A stretch of 64,000 nucleotides of DNA from Candidatus Zixiibacteriota bacterium (GTDB taxonomy: Bacteria; Zixibacteria; MSB-5A5; GN15; FEB-12), in contig JACZXB010000003.1 in assembly GCA_022571845.1 (NCBI GenBank), forward strand, positions 186,001-250,000. Direction: 5' to 3'. Shown here in pieces: positions 9,770-18,656 of the stretch. A program made the translations under genes and the position numbers. The notes beneath the pieces are model-generated. The model did not search any database, was not told the origin of the DNA, and saw only the letters and a list, made by a program, of their open reading frames with translations. Numbering within the stretch: the first letter of the stretch is position 1; each line of letters opens with the position of its first letter.

Positions 9770-10738
9770 ATGTCCGCGTCCGCGAAGAAAATTAAAGACT
9801 TTGAAGTAGAAGATATTATCACCGGTTTTTTTGCTGTGCGCCGCAAAGATGTCCGGGAATTTGTACGCGGGCAGTTTGTTTCTATGGAATTAGGCGACTC
9901 TTCCGGGCGCATTGCGGCTGTCATGTGGGAGCCAGACCAGTTTGCCTTAGCAGAGCTTGAGACCGGGTTAGTGGTAAAAGCCAAGGGTGTAATTACAGAG
10001 TATAACAACAAGAAGCAGTTCAAAGTTGACCGCTTGAGACTTGCCCAAAAAGACGAGTACACTATAGAAGATATACTGGCGCATTCATCTCAGCCGATTG
10101 AAGAGCGCCGGGCCAGAATTTTAGCTCTGACTGAAAAAATTCAAAACAGCTATATCAAAAATTTGACAGAGTCATTCTGGAACGATGAAAAATTCTTTAA
10201 TGACTATTTAGTCGCCGCCGCCGGAAAACTCTGGCATCATGCCTACATAGGCGGGCTGTCGGAGCACTCAGCCAATGTGACCGAGTTAGCCCTCCGTGTG
10301 GCCTCAGGCTACGAACATTTAGATAATGATCTCTTGATATTTGGCGGGCTGTTTCACGACGCCGGCAAGATAGAGCAATACTCAATCGACACAGTTATTG
10401 ATTACACCGATTCCGGCCGCCTGCTGGGGCATATCTGTGTTGCCGATGCCTGGATAACCGAAAGAGCCCATAAAATCGAAGCTTTTCCTGAATCTCTTTT
10501 AATAAAGCTTCGCCACATGATTTTGTCTCACCACGGGCAGCTGGAGTATGCCGCACCGGTGGTCCCTCAGATTGCTGAAGCCTTTGTTCTCTTTTACTGC
10601 GACGAAATCGACAGCAAGATGGGCGCTATCGACAGAATCAGAGAAAGGCAGGGTGGACAGGGCTGGTCAGAATATGTCAAGCTTCTGGAGCGGTACCTGT
10701 TTTTCGGCCGCGACTCTGATATTGACAGCGGCTCTTAG
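9770..10738 (+). CDS. YhaM-like 3'-5' exoribonuclease (OB fold plus HD domain)
   Basis: Two domains are visible: an N-terminal OB-fold nucleic-acid-binding domain (about 10-85) and a C-terminal HD phosphohydrolase domain (about 150-300) with the metal motif HDAGK preceded by the YIGGLSEHS histidine region. This architecture matches Bacillus YhaM, which trims RNA or DNA 3' ends. I prefer ATG at 9770; a TTG three codons earlier is possible but neither has a strong ribosome site. No obvious operon partner. Confidence 0.85.
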   Translation: MSASAKKIKDFEVEDIITGFFAVRRKDVREFVRGQFVSMELGDSSGRIAAVMWEPDQFALAELETGLVVKAKGVITEYNNKKQFKVDRLRLAQKDEYTIEDILAHSSQPIEERRARILALTEKIQNSYIKNLTESFWNDEKFFNDYLVAAAGKLWHHAYIGGLSEHSANVTELALRVASGYEHLDNDLLIFGGLFHDAGKIEQYSIDTVIDYTDSGRLLGHICVADAWITERAHKIEAFPESLLIKLRHMILSHHGQLEYAAPVVPQIAEAFVLFYCDEIDSKMGAIDRIRERQGGQGWSEYVKLLERYLFFGRDSDIDSGS

Positions 10739-10898
10739 AAAATTAAAGCCTTACCAAAAATCTTTGACTCCATCCCGGATATCTCCTGCATGAACGTAAA
10801 CCAGCTATTCAAATAGTAGTTGTCCAGCGTTCAAAAATGGCTAAATTATCAATCTGAATAATCTGACTGGCTTGAAAAAAAACAAATAGCATTTGTTC

Positions 10899-10987
10899 GG
10901 AGAGGTGGCCGAGTGGCTGAAGGCGCACGCCTGGAAAGTGTGTATAGGTAACCCCTATCCAGGGTTCGAATCCCTGCCTCTCCGCCA
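10899..10987 (+). tRNA. tRNA-Ser (anticodon GGA)
   Basis: A complete cloverleaf can be drawn: acceptor GGAGAGG paired with CCTCTCC, D arm, anticodon stem CACGC/GTGTG with loop CTGGAAA (anticodon GGA at 10933-10935), a long variable arm typical of serine tRNAs, T arm CAGGG-TTCGAAT-CCCTG, discriminator G and an encoded CCA. It reads serine codons UCC/UCU. The tyrosine integrase gene starts 113 bp downstream, so this tRNA is the probable integration site of the island to its right. Confidence 0.97.
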
Positions 10988-11016
10988 TATAATTTACCCT
11001 TTTCGTAACTTTCCTA

Positions 11017-11045
11017 TTGACAAAGACTTAAAATTGTAGTATCAT
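11017..11045 (+). promoter_or_regulatory. Candidate sigma-70 promoter of the integrase gene
   Basis: TTGACA at 11017-11022, a 17 bp spacer, then TATCAT at 11040-11045. It lies about 55 bp upstream of the integrase ATG, which itself has an AGGAG site at about 11089. Match to consensus is good; activity is inferred. Confidence 0.6.
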
Positions 11046-11100
11046 TTTTCTGTGTCTTATGTGACCAAATAGTGACCGTTTCAGGATAGGAGTTTTTGAT

Positions 11101-12204
11101 ATGGCTACAATCTACAAACGAGGCCGGACATGGTATCTCGACCTCCGGGTCAACGGTAAACGAATCCGTCGTAAAGTTGGCAGCTCCAAAAAAATTGCCG
11201 AACTGGCCTTGAAGGATGCCGAAGTAAAGATTGCCCGTGACGAGTTCGGATTTACCAAAAACGATATTGGCCTCCGAAAGTTTTTCGACCGCTTTTTGGA
11301 GTATTCAAAGGCAATCCACCAAATAACTACAACTAACCGGTATCGAGCCGTGATTGATCACTTCATTACTTTTCTCAATGAGAAACGACACGCCTTGGGC
11401 TTTCTGTCTCAAATCACTCCTGAGGTTATAGACCAGTACAAGGTGCATCGAAAAACTGTATGGATAAATCCGAATGGCAGTCAGGTTGAAACTAAAGAAG
11501 GAATAAACGGCCATGCTCGAAAAGGCGCCCGAGCGCACACGATCAATTTTGAGATTGGTACGCTGAGGACGATTTTCTATCTCGCGATGAAGTGGGGTTA
11601 TCTGAAAGAGAATCCTACAAAATCAGTGAAAAGGCTCAAGGTCGATGATTCCAAAAAGATTCGTCTCCTTTCAACAAAAGAGTGTAAACGGTTACTTGAA
11701 GCATGTCCACAGGAACTGTATCCGATTTACTTTACCTTTCTTAACTCTGGCTTACGTAAAGCTGAGCTTGAGAATTTGGAGTGGGATGATATTGAATTTG
11801 ACAGACGTAAGATTAAAGTTCAGCGTAAAACATTCTGGAAACCGAAGACAGGAGAACGTGAAATTCCGATTAACTCTCCTTTAATGAGTCTCTTGAAAGA
11901 TTTACATCTCAAAAATGAACAGGGTCTTCAAAGTAACTTTGTTTTTCCGCATAATGATGGCAGTAAGATTAAGACCAAAATCAGGGAAAGACTGATTAAA
12001 ATTGCAGAACAAGCAGGTATCAAAGAGTTATCTCGGGTACATGACCTGCGGCACACCTTTGCCAGCCATTTGGTCATGAAGGGAGTGGACCTTCCAACGG
12101 TAAAAGAATTGTTAGGTCATTCAAATATTGAAACGACAATGATCTACGCTCATCTTTCCCCGGATCACTTGTCAGATTCGGTAGAGAAGTTAGATTTTGG
12201 CTGA
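11101..12204 (+). CDS. int: Tyrosine recombinase / phage-type integrase of the tRNA-Ser island
   Basis: The 367-residue protein has an N-terminal arm-type DNA-binding region (about 1-50), a SAM-like core-binding domain (about 60-165) and a C-terminal catalytic domain. Visible catalytic residues are the Arg in SGLRKAELE, the HDLRHTFASH box (His-x-x-Arg) and the terminal nucleophile Tyr in MIYAHLS, with the LLGHSNIETT box before it. All active-site residues seem intact. Its position directly after tRNA-Ser and next to a divergent excisionase-like gene is the classic layout of an integrated element. Confidence 0.95.
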   Translation: MATIYKRGRTWYLDLRVNGKRIRRKVGSSKKIAELALKDAEVKIARDEFGFTKNDIGLRKFFDRFLEYSKAIHQITTTNRYRAVIDHFITFLNEKRHALGFLSQITPEVIDQYKVHRKTVWINPNGSQVETKEGINGHARKGARAHTINFEIGTLRTIFYLAMKWGYLKENPTKSVKRLKVDDSKKIRLLSTKECKRLLEACPQELYPIYFTFLNSGLRKAELENLEWDDIEFDRRKIKVQRKTFWKPKTGEREIPINSPLMSLLKDLHLKNEQGLQSNFVFPHNDGSKIKTKIRERLIKIAEQAGIKELSRVHDLRHTFASHLVMKGVDLPTVKELLGHSNIETTMIYAHLSPDHLSDSVEKLDFG

Positions 12205-12225
12205 GTATTATGGCTATCGATTCTA

Positions 12226-12438
12226 CTACTCGAGTATATCTAGTCGTGGTGTTCTTTTGAATCTTCCCTTTCTTTCCCGACGTTCAATCCATTTCACAAC
12301 CGTTGACGGTCGAAATCTAATTAGCCGCCCCAGCTTAACACACGGAATCTGACGGGTATGCGTCCAGTGATAAATAGTGCTCAGTTTAACACAGAGCATG
12401 TCCGCGACTTGTTGAGGTGACAGCAGTGAGTCGTTCAT
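12226..12438 (-). CDS. Excisionase-like helix-turn-helix protein
   Basis: This 70-residue basic protein is nearly all a winged-helix/MerR-type DNA-binding fold: LSPQQVADMLCVKLSTIYHW followed by the wing IPCVKLGRLIRFRPSTVVKWIE. That is the pattern of the excisionase/HTH_17 family. It could act as recombination directionality factor for the adjacent integrase (convergent, 21 bp away) or as regulator of the operon it ends. Its ATG overlaps the stop of the kinase gene by 4 bp, so it is translated with the operon. Confidence 0.85.
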   Translation of the reverse strand: MNDSLLSPQQVADMLCVKLSTIYHWTHTRQIPCVKLGRLIRFRPSTVVKWIERRERKGRFKRTPRLDILE

Positions 12439-13682
12439 TTTGGCGTGTACTGTAAAGGTGTGTTGGCGACCAACAATCGGTCGTTCGGGTTAAGTTTTGT
12501 CATCGTACCAGGATATATCATAACCCATTTATCATCGTGCCATCTGCATGTGGGATTCAGACCGATCGGCTCCAGATAGAGAGAATTGCCAATTCTTCGG
12601 ACTATGATATGACCCCGACTGATATGATTGCTTCCGCCAAGTTGATTACGACCTAGAATTGTCACCAAACCGGATAATTCAATGGTTTCCCCGGTATCCA
12701 GCCGCAATTCACATTTCTGCAACTGATGACCGTAGGGGCAAGCCCTCCGCTCGTTATCATTTATAAAGGGAACATTACAAATAGAACAGGAAGATATGTT
12801 CTGCGATGCCGTATGCAGTGCCTGGACCCATGTTTCAATGCTTGGTCTGCCTTGAGGATTTGGCGACAACGCTGCTCTCAGCAAATTGATGATTTCAGGA
12901 TTGAGAGTGTCCACCGGATAGCCATGCGGGTTATCAAGTACCTTTTTATTCTTAGGATCATAAATCCACCCGATTAACATTGCTTTATCAATTTCTTCGA
13001 TAGTCTGATCAAATCCGGCGATCGGATGAAAGTGCAGCAGTACTTCATGTACTAACACACCAAATGAGTAGAGGTCACTTTCTTTTGTCAGGATTACTTT
13101 CTGTTTTCCGTTATGCTGATTTCGTAGCTCGGGTGCCAGATAGAGAGTCATGCCGATCATTTCCGGGGGAGGCACCCCTGCCGCTCGATAATTATCCAGG
13201 TCAATTGCGTATACCTGAATTCGATCATTCTTCCACTCTATTTTGAAGTTCTGTGTCTGTAGGTCCCCATGAATAATACCCACTGACATGATCTTTTGTA
13301 TTAGTGATGCTATCTGACGGGCTGCCTCGACTGCTTCCTCAAATCTCAGTTTGGCCTGTTCAAGCGCCTCAAGTAAAGTGATACCCTCAGCGTATGCTGC
13401 TACATGGCCCATATATCCACGCTTTGTAACTGTCTCAAGAGGTGAACAGATGCGTGAATCCAGTTGATGCAGTTTCAATGCCTGCAGGTGTCTAATCCTC
13501 TTTTTCGTTTTCTCAATTGCATATGACTGATAAAACAGCTTGAACACAATAGGCTCGTTTTGGTTTTGCAGCCGACCTTGATAGACGTCGCCCTGACCAC
13601 CGTCGGCAATAAACTGCTCAATCTGAATACATTTGCCGGAATCTGTTATCAGTTTAGTAGCAGAAGTGAGTCTCTGGCTCAT
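12435..13682 (-). CDS. Ser/Thr protein kinase with zinc ribbon and FHA-like domain
   Basis: The N-terminal kinase domain (about 1-285) shows a glycine loop GGQGDVYQG, the ATP-binding Lys in VFKLF, the catalytic loop HGDLQTQN and a metal-binding Asp in IDLDN (DFG position altered to DLD). After it comes a zinc ribbon (CSIC ... CPYGH, about 300-330), then a C-terminal phosphopeptide-binding FHA-like beta domain (about 330-415). The ATG at 13682 is preferred over the TTG ten codons upstream. It overlaps the PP2C gene, so kinase and phosphatase are a matched pair. Kinase plus PP2C plus VWA is the TerY-P triad known from comparative genomics. Confidence 0.9.
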   Translation of the reverse strand: MSQRLTSATKLITDSGKCIQIEQFIADGGQGDVYQGRLQNQNEPIVFKLFYQSYAIEKTKKRIRHLQALKLHQLDSRICSPLETVTKRGYMGHVAAYAEGITLLEALEQAKLRFEEAVEAARQIASLIQKIMSVGIIHGDLQTQNFKIEWKNDRIQVYAIDLDNYRAAGVPPPEMIGMTLYLAPELRNQHNGKQKVILTKESDLYSFGVLVHEVLLHFHPIAGFDQTIEEIDKAMLIGWIYDPKNKKVLDNPHGYPVDTLNPEIINLLRAALSPNPQGRPSIETWVQALHTASQNISSCSICNVPFINDNERRACPYGHQLQKCELRLDTGETIELSGLVTILGRNQLGGSNHISRGHIIVRRIGNSLYLEPIGLNPTCRWHDDKWVMIYPGTMTKLNPNDRLLVANTPLQYTPK

Positions 13683-14628
13683 TACCGTAATCCCTATTTC
13701 TCTGGTCTTCAATTGAAGTTCCTACTATAACATTGGAGTGTCTCATGTTACTGAGGCACCCCAATGAGACGTTGTCATTGCAGATATAGCCTTCGTCATC
13801 TTTGTAATTGGCCAAATCATTGACAGTTGATGTGACAGCTTCCTGCAGGTTTCCATTTGCAGTTTCTACATTGCTGACAAAATTTGAGATGACCATGGGT
13901 GCGCTCCCATTCTCAGGAACAGGGTAGATGCGGTCTGCTATACCGTCTGTCATCGCAATAATGAGATCATTCTCCGCTCGTCTGAATGCTCGGCTACGTG
14001 GTTTACCGTGAACAGTCGGACCCAGTGATGCTGATAAAAGACTCAGATTTCCGGGAAAGGCCTTTTGAGGCTCAAGCAATGCCTGGCATTCCGTCGCACT
14101 CTTGTAGTGATATACGGCACCATCCCCAATGTAAGTTAAAGTCGCATGACTTTCATTGGAAATGACGATAATAAGTGTCGTTCTCAACCCGCTTGTTATT
14201 ATATTGAGTTTGTCTCCACAACAGGCAAGCAAAAATCTTGCTTTTTCAAGTGCACTTGCAGACAATTCAAGCAACTCATTAGTGTTCATACATGTATGTA
14301 AGTCTGAGAGAATGGTGTTACTCGCTGACGATACGGCCAAAAATGACGCTAATCCACCATGAGTCAGTCCACCCATTCCATCAGCCAGAAGCAGGATCTG
14401 GTGACCTTCATAGTTGAAGGCCACCCCGTAGTCCTGATTCTCTTCCCGTACATTCCCTTTCACCGTCGCGAATCCGAAATTCCAGGCATTATTTTGTGCG
14501 AATCCGGCGAAGTACGATCTCAATTCAATCTGCTGCAAGAGTTTCTTATGAAACGTTTGTGGAGACGGAATCTCAGCAATTCGTATTCTGGTGGCGAGGG
14601 CGGGAATTGATTCTCTCAATTTGTTCAT
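13654..14628 (-). CDS. PP2C-family Ser/Thr phosphatase
   Basis: The 324-residue protein carries PP2C metal-site motifs in order: REENQDYG (about 60-67), LLADGMGG (about 80-87), YIGDGAVY (about 165), MTDGIAD (about 230) and NDNVSLG (about 290). It is expected to dephosphorylate the targets of the adjacent kinase with Mn/Mg. Its 3' end overlaps the kinase start by 29 bp. An N-terminal ~45-residue extension before the fold and a C-terminal ~30-residue polar tail are of unknown use. Confidence 0.92.
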   Translation of the reverse strand: MNKLRESIPALATRIRIAEIPSPQTFHKKLLQQIELRSYFAGFAQNNAWNFGFATVKGNVREENQDYGVAFNYEGHQILLLADGMGGLTHGGLASFLAVSSASNTILSDLHTCMNTNELLELSASALEKARFLLACCGDKLNIITSGLRTTLIIVISNESHATLTYIGDGAVYHYKSATECQALLEPQKAFPGNLSLLSASLGPTVHGKPRSRAFRRAENDLIIAMTDGIADRIYPVPENGSAPMVISNFVSNVETANGNLQEAVTSTVNDLANYKDDEGYICNDNVSLGCLSNMRHSNVIVGTSIEDQRNRDYGNEPETHFCY

Positions 14629-14668
14629 TCTCGTTTTCCTCCTATAACTGTTGTTATTTGAGTATTGA

Positions 14669-15346
14669 TTACTTGTTGATCTCCGCCAATGGTTGTGTCG
14701 CGTCTATTCCAGCTCTAATTGATTCTGAAAGTGTTGATCCAACCGCCGCCATGAAGGCTCGCAAATCATGCCCGTCCTGACACCGATAACAGTGCTCCGG
14801 GCTACTCGCTATCTGACGCAGCAGATCGAGATCAGCATCACTTCCAAAGGCTACACAAACAATGTCTGCGATCTGCTTGAGTTGCTCTGACTCTTTGTAC
14901 GGCTGGCATCCTGTATTATGCCCACCATCGGTGAACAGGATTACAACAGGTTTCAGGAACTGTTCGCTGCTATCGAGACTGTCGTCAGCCTCATCGAGAA
15001 GCTCTCTTGCTTTGGCAAGACCTGCTGTGATATTAGTGTAGTATGAAGTGCTGATTTCACTCAGACTCCCCTCAAGCTCGGTAGCTCTTGCAAAAGGCAC
15101 AGAAACCTCGGCTATCTTGGCAAAGTCGATGACGGCAAGGTAGAAACCGTCCTTGTTTTCGGGTCTGGCCAGTTCGGCCAGGAAGTTCTGCGTCGCTGTA
15201 CTGGCGTCTCTTGCCTTGTCGTCATCATCCATCGATACAGATGCATCCCTGACAAAGATGGCCCTTTGCTTTGTCTTGCTAGTGATCACATCAGGCCGCT
15301 TCAAACCGCTTAGCTGGAATGATCTGTTTTGTTCACTACTAGTCAT
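14669..15346 (-). CDS. VWA-domain protein, TerY-like
   Basis: The start ATG at 15346 has AAGGAG 7 bp upstream; a longer frame exists but lacks such a site. The ~225-residue protein is a single von Willebrand A domain with an intact MIDAS metal site: DASVS (about residues 33-37), the central Thr in TNITAGL, and FTDGG. TerY proteins of this type occur with PP2C phosphatases and kinases like the two genes just downstream. It probably acts as a scaffold that binds a protein ligand through the metal. Confidence 0.88.
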   Translation of the reverse strand: MTSSEQNRSFQLSGLKRPDVITSKTKQRAIFVRDASVSMDDDDKARDASTATQNFLAELARPENKDGFYLAVIDFAKIAEVSVPFARATELEGSLSEISTSYYTNITAGLAKARELLDEADDSLDSSEQFLKPVVILFTDGGHNTGCQPYKESEQLKQIADIVCVAFGSDADLDLLRQIASSPEHCYRCQDGHDLRAFMAAVGSTLSESIRAGIDATQPLAEINK

Positions 15347-15459
15347 AATCTTCTCCTTTACTACAGGTTGGTTTTCTGGTAAATTGTGTTCGTCTGTTGG
15401 CATTTGCCTTAAATCCAATCCTCTTTTGTTTGATGTTTATTTTCATCTATCTCTATTTC

Positions 15460-15918
15460 TCAATCTTTGTGCAATATTCTGAATCCCAACCCGACAAAGA
15501 GCAGAGCAATTCCCCAAAGAACCGTTCCCTTGAATCCGACATACTTACAGGTTAACCGGAAAAACGGCACTCTCTCAGGTCCAGGGATGTTAGTGTTAGC
15601 ATCAACCCATAAAATCCAAAGAGGGTACAGTAAAAGAGATACAAGTAGTGCTATTCTATGCCAGTGGATGAGGTAAGTGCGTTCCTCTTCGGTGCTGTCT
15701 TTATATATTTCAGTTTCATCTGGTGGCGTCTGAACTATTCTGTACATCAACCATCCAGCTAAGGTCAGCAGAATAAATCTGCAAATGGTCGTAAATCCTG
15801 AACAGTCAATGCAAAACGGTAACGCTTCACCGAAGCCGACATCACTACCGCAACGATCAAACCAGTCCCAGACCAACAGACAGCCAAACAACAGCGCTAT
15901 GAGTTTGAGAAGTTTCAT
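15460..15918 (-). CDS. Small multi-pass membrane protein of the kinase operon
   Basis: 152 residues with about four hydrophobic helices (1-20, 45-65, 88-107, 130-148). It has several cysteines (FCIDCSGFTTIC) that could bind metal or form disulfides, but no assignable family. Its ATG overlaps the previous stop by 4 bp (ATGA), so it belongs to the same operon and may anchor the signalling components at the membrane. Confidence 0.75.
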   Translation of the reverse strand: MKLLKLIALLFGCLLVWDWFDRCGSDVGFGEALPFCIDCSGFTTICRFILLTLAGWLMYRIVQTPPDETEIYKDSTEEERTYLIHWHRIALLVSLLLYPLWILWVDANTNIPGPERVPFFRLTCKYVGFKGTVLWGIALLFVGLGFRILHKD

Positions 15919-16763
15919 TTCTTAACGTCCAGGAATTCTATCAGGTCTCCGGCCAACTCCACCCGTACGGGGCAGGGGATTCCCTCACGTTGAACCAGTT
16001 CGCTTAGGAGATTAATTAACGGCCGCTTCATCTTCCGGTCTGTAACTGCTAGGATCAACTCATCCGGTAAAGGATCCCCTTCAAGATCTAACTTTACGTT
16101 AGTCATCTCCTTTTGAACCGGCCAGCTAGCGCATACTTCTACATAAATGACATTGTTTTCTTTTTCCGTACGCAAATCTATCAGCTTGCCATTTGGGTGC
16201 TGATATTCAATCTTTGTTTGGTAACCATGATGTTTGTAAGTAGTAGCAATGCGATGCACACTGAATTTATGTTTGAAGCCTCCTTTTGAGCTCCATGTAG
16301 GAGCTGGGTGATTGATTACCGCATATCCCTTATCGGTAATCTCCCAGTAGCAGGCGCCGGTTTTAGCCAGTGGCAAACTATGCTTTATATTGAGGCCGAG
16401 TTCCAAAGCTTTCTTTTCCGCTTGTAACACTGATGCTGCGCCGGTAATACCGGCTAAGGCCGCCGCCTCACTGCGAAAGAGAAACGGAGGTTCATGCTCG
16501 ACCTGTGCCTTCATAATTCGTAAGGCATTTCGCAACGGCTGTGATATTTCTCCGAAAGAGGCAGATAACGACGAAAAATCGTTAGCCGCCGATTCAGAGC
16601 CTCTTGGCTGTGCTTCTGAAAAGAAATCAGATTGGATTTCGTTCGAAACCATAATTTCTCCTGACACTAACTTTGAGATGACCAAAGATTCGTCGTCATA
16701 TAAAATTTCTTGTGATCTTTTCGAGATGTTACGAATCTCCTTGATTGTAGCTGTGTTGGTCAA
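15915..16763 (-). CDS. Winged-helix protein with possible nuclease-like domain, partner of HerA-type ATPase
   Basis: 282 residues. The first ~80 are low-complexity and polar. Residues about 85-165 look like a winged helix (ALRIMKAQVEH ... LAGITGAASVLQAEKKALELG ... WEITDKGYAVI). The C-terminal half has an alpha/beta pattern with KLIDLRTEKENNVIYVEVCAS, resembling the D...E-x-(K) spacing of restriction-nuclease-like folds but with Cys in place of Lys. Winged helix plus such a domain next to a HerA/FtsK ATPase recalls replication-relaxation (Replic_Relax) proteins of mobile elements; this is only an inference. ATGA overlap with the ATPase gene. Confidence 0.72.
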   Translation of the reverse strand: MTNTATIKEIRNISKRSQEILYDDESLVISKLVSGEIMVSNEIQSDFFSEAQPRGSESAANDFSSLSASFGEISQPLRNALRIMKAQVEHEPPFLFRSEAAALAGITGAASVLQAEKKALELGLNIKHSLPLAKTGACYWEITDKGYAVINHPAPTWSSKGGFKHKFSVHRIATTYKHHGYQTKIEYQHPNGKLIDLRTEKENNVIYVEVCASWPVQKEMTNVKLDLEGDPLPDELILAVTDRKMKRPLINLLSELVQREGIPCPVRVELAGDLIEFLDVKK

Positions 16764-18079
16764 ATTACCTCCCTATGAATCTGAAGCGTGAACGGATGCG
16801 GGTTGCGAATATCCTTGACGACCGCCGATCCTGGCTGGCTGATCGTCCGCATAAAGTCGCGCTGACCCCGATTGAGACCGACCGCTGAACCAAACGCCTC
16901 ATAGTCTGAACCATGACCAAAACCGCCAACCGCTATTTTGATTGCCGTATTGGCAAAAATTTCATCGGCGAGATTCATCGACTGGCTGGCGAAAATGACG
17001 CCGATTCCGAAAGCCCGGGCTTGTTGGAAATAGTCAAGTAACATAGACGTCTTTTTGGAACCTGTCTTGGGGAAAATCATCGATGCTTCATCAAGAACAA
17101 TAAGCGCTTCAAGCTTATCGCTGCGGAGATTGTTGTAGATTCTATAAAGAAGCAGCTTTGCAAAATAGATGGTGATACACAAATTCTGCAGCGAGGGCGC
17201 CAATCCCGCCAAACTGAGTGCCAGATCGAAATCACTAAGTTTCCGCCAATCAAGGCTTGTATGAGATGAGGCGGCATTGCCAAACACAGTGACGAGTGTC
17301 CGTGTCCGATGGCCGAGCCGCAAAAGTGTCTCTCTGGCCGACCCTTTAGCCTGTTCGGCACGAACAAACAAGTGCTTGGTCAATTCTCTCAAAGTTGGAT
17401 AGGTTGATTTCGGACGATTGCGGGTTCTCGAAAGCTGTTTCAGGACATCAATAATCAGGAATTGAGCTCCAATGTGAAGTTCGAAAGATGCCGTCAAAAT
17501 CTCGGCTAGTATATTGAACCAGGTCATACTATCAACGCCGTATGGCGGGGCACACCAGTTGTCCATGAAATCTTCCAGAAGGAAGTAAAGAAGCCGAAAC
17601 TCTATTGCCAGATCATAAAAGTCCTGTTTGCGATCAAAGATGATAATCGTCTTGTGCTTCTTCATCCTAAGAAGATGCTTCAGGATGATTTTGATGACTG
17701 TGGTTTTACCGCCACCGGTTCTACCAACGCAACACAAGTGCTCCGTTAACGCTTCCGGGTGTATTCCCCATGCAACGCCGGAATGGTGGACAATGCCTAA
17801 ATTGATCGGTCCGGTAAGTCGACTTGGCGTAGTTGGATTAATCCGTCGAAAGGGATCAGGGTCTAAGATATCCTGCATGTCTACCGAACGGATTCTTTCT
17901 TGAACGTACTGAACGCACTCGATGTCGTACGGATTGACTGACAACTGCTGTAAAGCTGACATTATAAGCGGGTCAGAAGTCAGATCACGGGTTGTGCAGT
18001 CCAACCATAGCTTTGATGTGTCAGCTTGAAATATTCTTCCAGGTTGAAACGCCCGATTGAATCTCCCTTTACGTGCCAT
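16760..18079 (-). CDS. HerA/FtsK/VirD4-type P-loop ATPase
   Basis: 439 residues with Walker A GRTGGGKTT (about 118-126), Walker B LIVLDEAS (about 325-332) and the downstream FASQS sensor-like element common in HerA, VirB4 and TraD/TraG ATPases. The region after Walker A (TIIIFDRKQDF) also fits. It probably forms a hexameric DNA or protein pump. With its overlapping winged-helix partner it could be a transfer coupling protein or the motor of a defence system. No TM helix is visible at the N-terminus, unlike typical VirD4. Confidence 0.9.
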   Translation of the reverse strand: MARKGRFNRAFQPGRIFQADTSKLWLDCTTRDLTSDPLIMSALQQLSVNPYDIECVQYVQERIRSVDMQDILDPDPFRRINPTTPSRLTGPINLGIVHHSGVAWGIHPEALTEHLCCVGRTGGGKTTVIKIILKHLLRMKKHKTIIIFDRKQDFYDLAIEFRLLYFLLEDFMDNWCAPPYGVDSMTWFNILAEILTASFELHIGAQFLIIDVLKQLSRTRNRPKSTYPTLRELTKHLFVRAEQAKGSARETLLRLGHRTRTLVTVFGNAASSHTSLDWRKLSDFDLALSLAGLAPSLQNLCITIYFAKLLLYRIYNNLRSDKLEALIVLDEASMIFPKTGSKKTSMLLDYFQQARAFGIGVIFASQSMNLADEIFANTAIKIAVGGFGHGSDYEAFGSAVGLNRGQRDFMRTISQPGSAVVKDIRNPHPFTLQIHREVI

Positions 18080-18085
18080 AACCTT

Positions 18086-18484
18086 TTATCTCCTTTTCTC
18101 CACAAATGGCTCTATGAATAGCTTGCGCAAAATGAGCAGCCAGCGGCGGCGTCTCAAATACAGGTCACAAGCGGGACACACTTTCATTTTTTCACGATTG
18201 CCGGCGCAGGGCCGACAGACGATCTGCCAGCAGCAATCACAGATAAGTATCATCTCTCGGGTGGCAAAATTGAGACAACTTTGACACTGACCGGCCACCT
18301 CTCTTGGCTCATGCGGAACCAGGCCCTGAATCACCGGAGCTTCCTCAATCTCACGGGTTCCAATGTTGCCGTCATTCAAAAACACCGAATACTCTTTGTT
18401 TTGAAACTCCACCGATGCACCTTTACCGCGGTATGTAGTTGTCTTTTTTCGTATCCGCTGCCTGGGATTGGTATTATTCGTCAT
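18086..18484 (-). CDS. Zinc-binding (RING/treble-clef-like) small protein
   Basis: The ATG at 18484 has AGGAG 7 bp upstream and is preferred to one six codons earlier. The ~132-residue protein has a cluster CQSC ... CDCC ... CRPC ... CPAC (about 65-110) giving eight or more Cys that can bind two zinc ions in a cross-brace or treble-clef fold. A basic, hydrophobic C-terminus follows (RRRWLLILRKLFIEP) that may touch the membrane. It directly precedes the ATPase gene (6 bp gap) in the operon. Function unknown. Confidence 0.75.
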   Translation of the reverse strand: MTNNTNPRQRIRKKTTTYRGKGASVEFQNKEYSVFLNDGNIGTREIEEAPVIQGLVPHEPREVAGQCQSCLNFATREMILICDCCWQIVCRPCAGNREKMKVCPACDLYLRRRRWLLILRKLFIEPFVEKRR

Positions 18485-18656
18485 CAAAATCTCCTGTATC
18501 ACTCTTCAATTTCTATTCAAGGTTCAATTTCCTGCCTAAGACATTGCCATTTCATCATTTTTACGGATTCTACTTCTGAATATGTATTGACGAGAATTTG
18601 AAATTGAAATAGAAAACATAAAGTTAAGGCTCATTCCTCGTTTCTTCTATGGAGCT

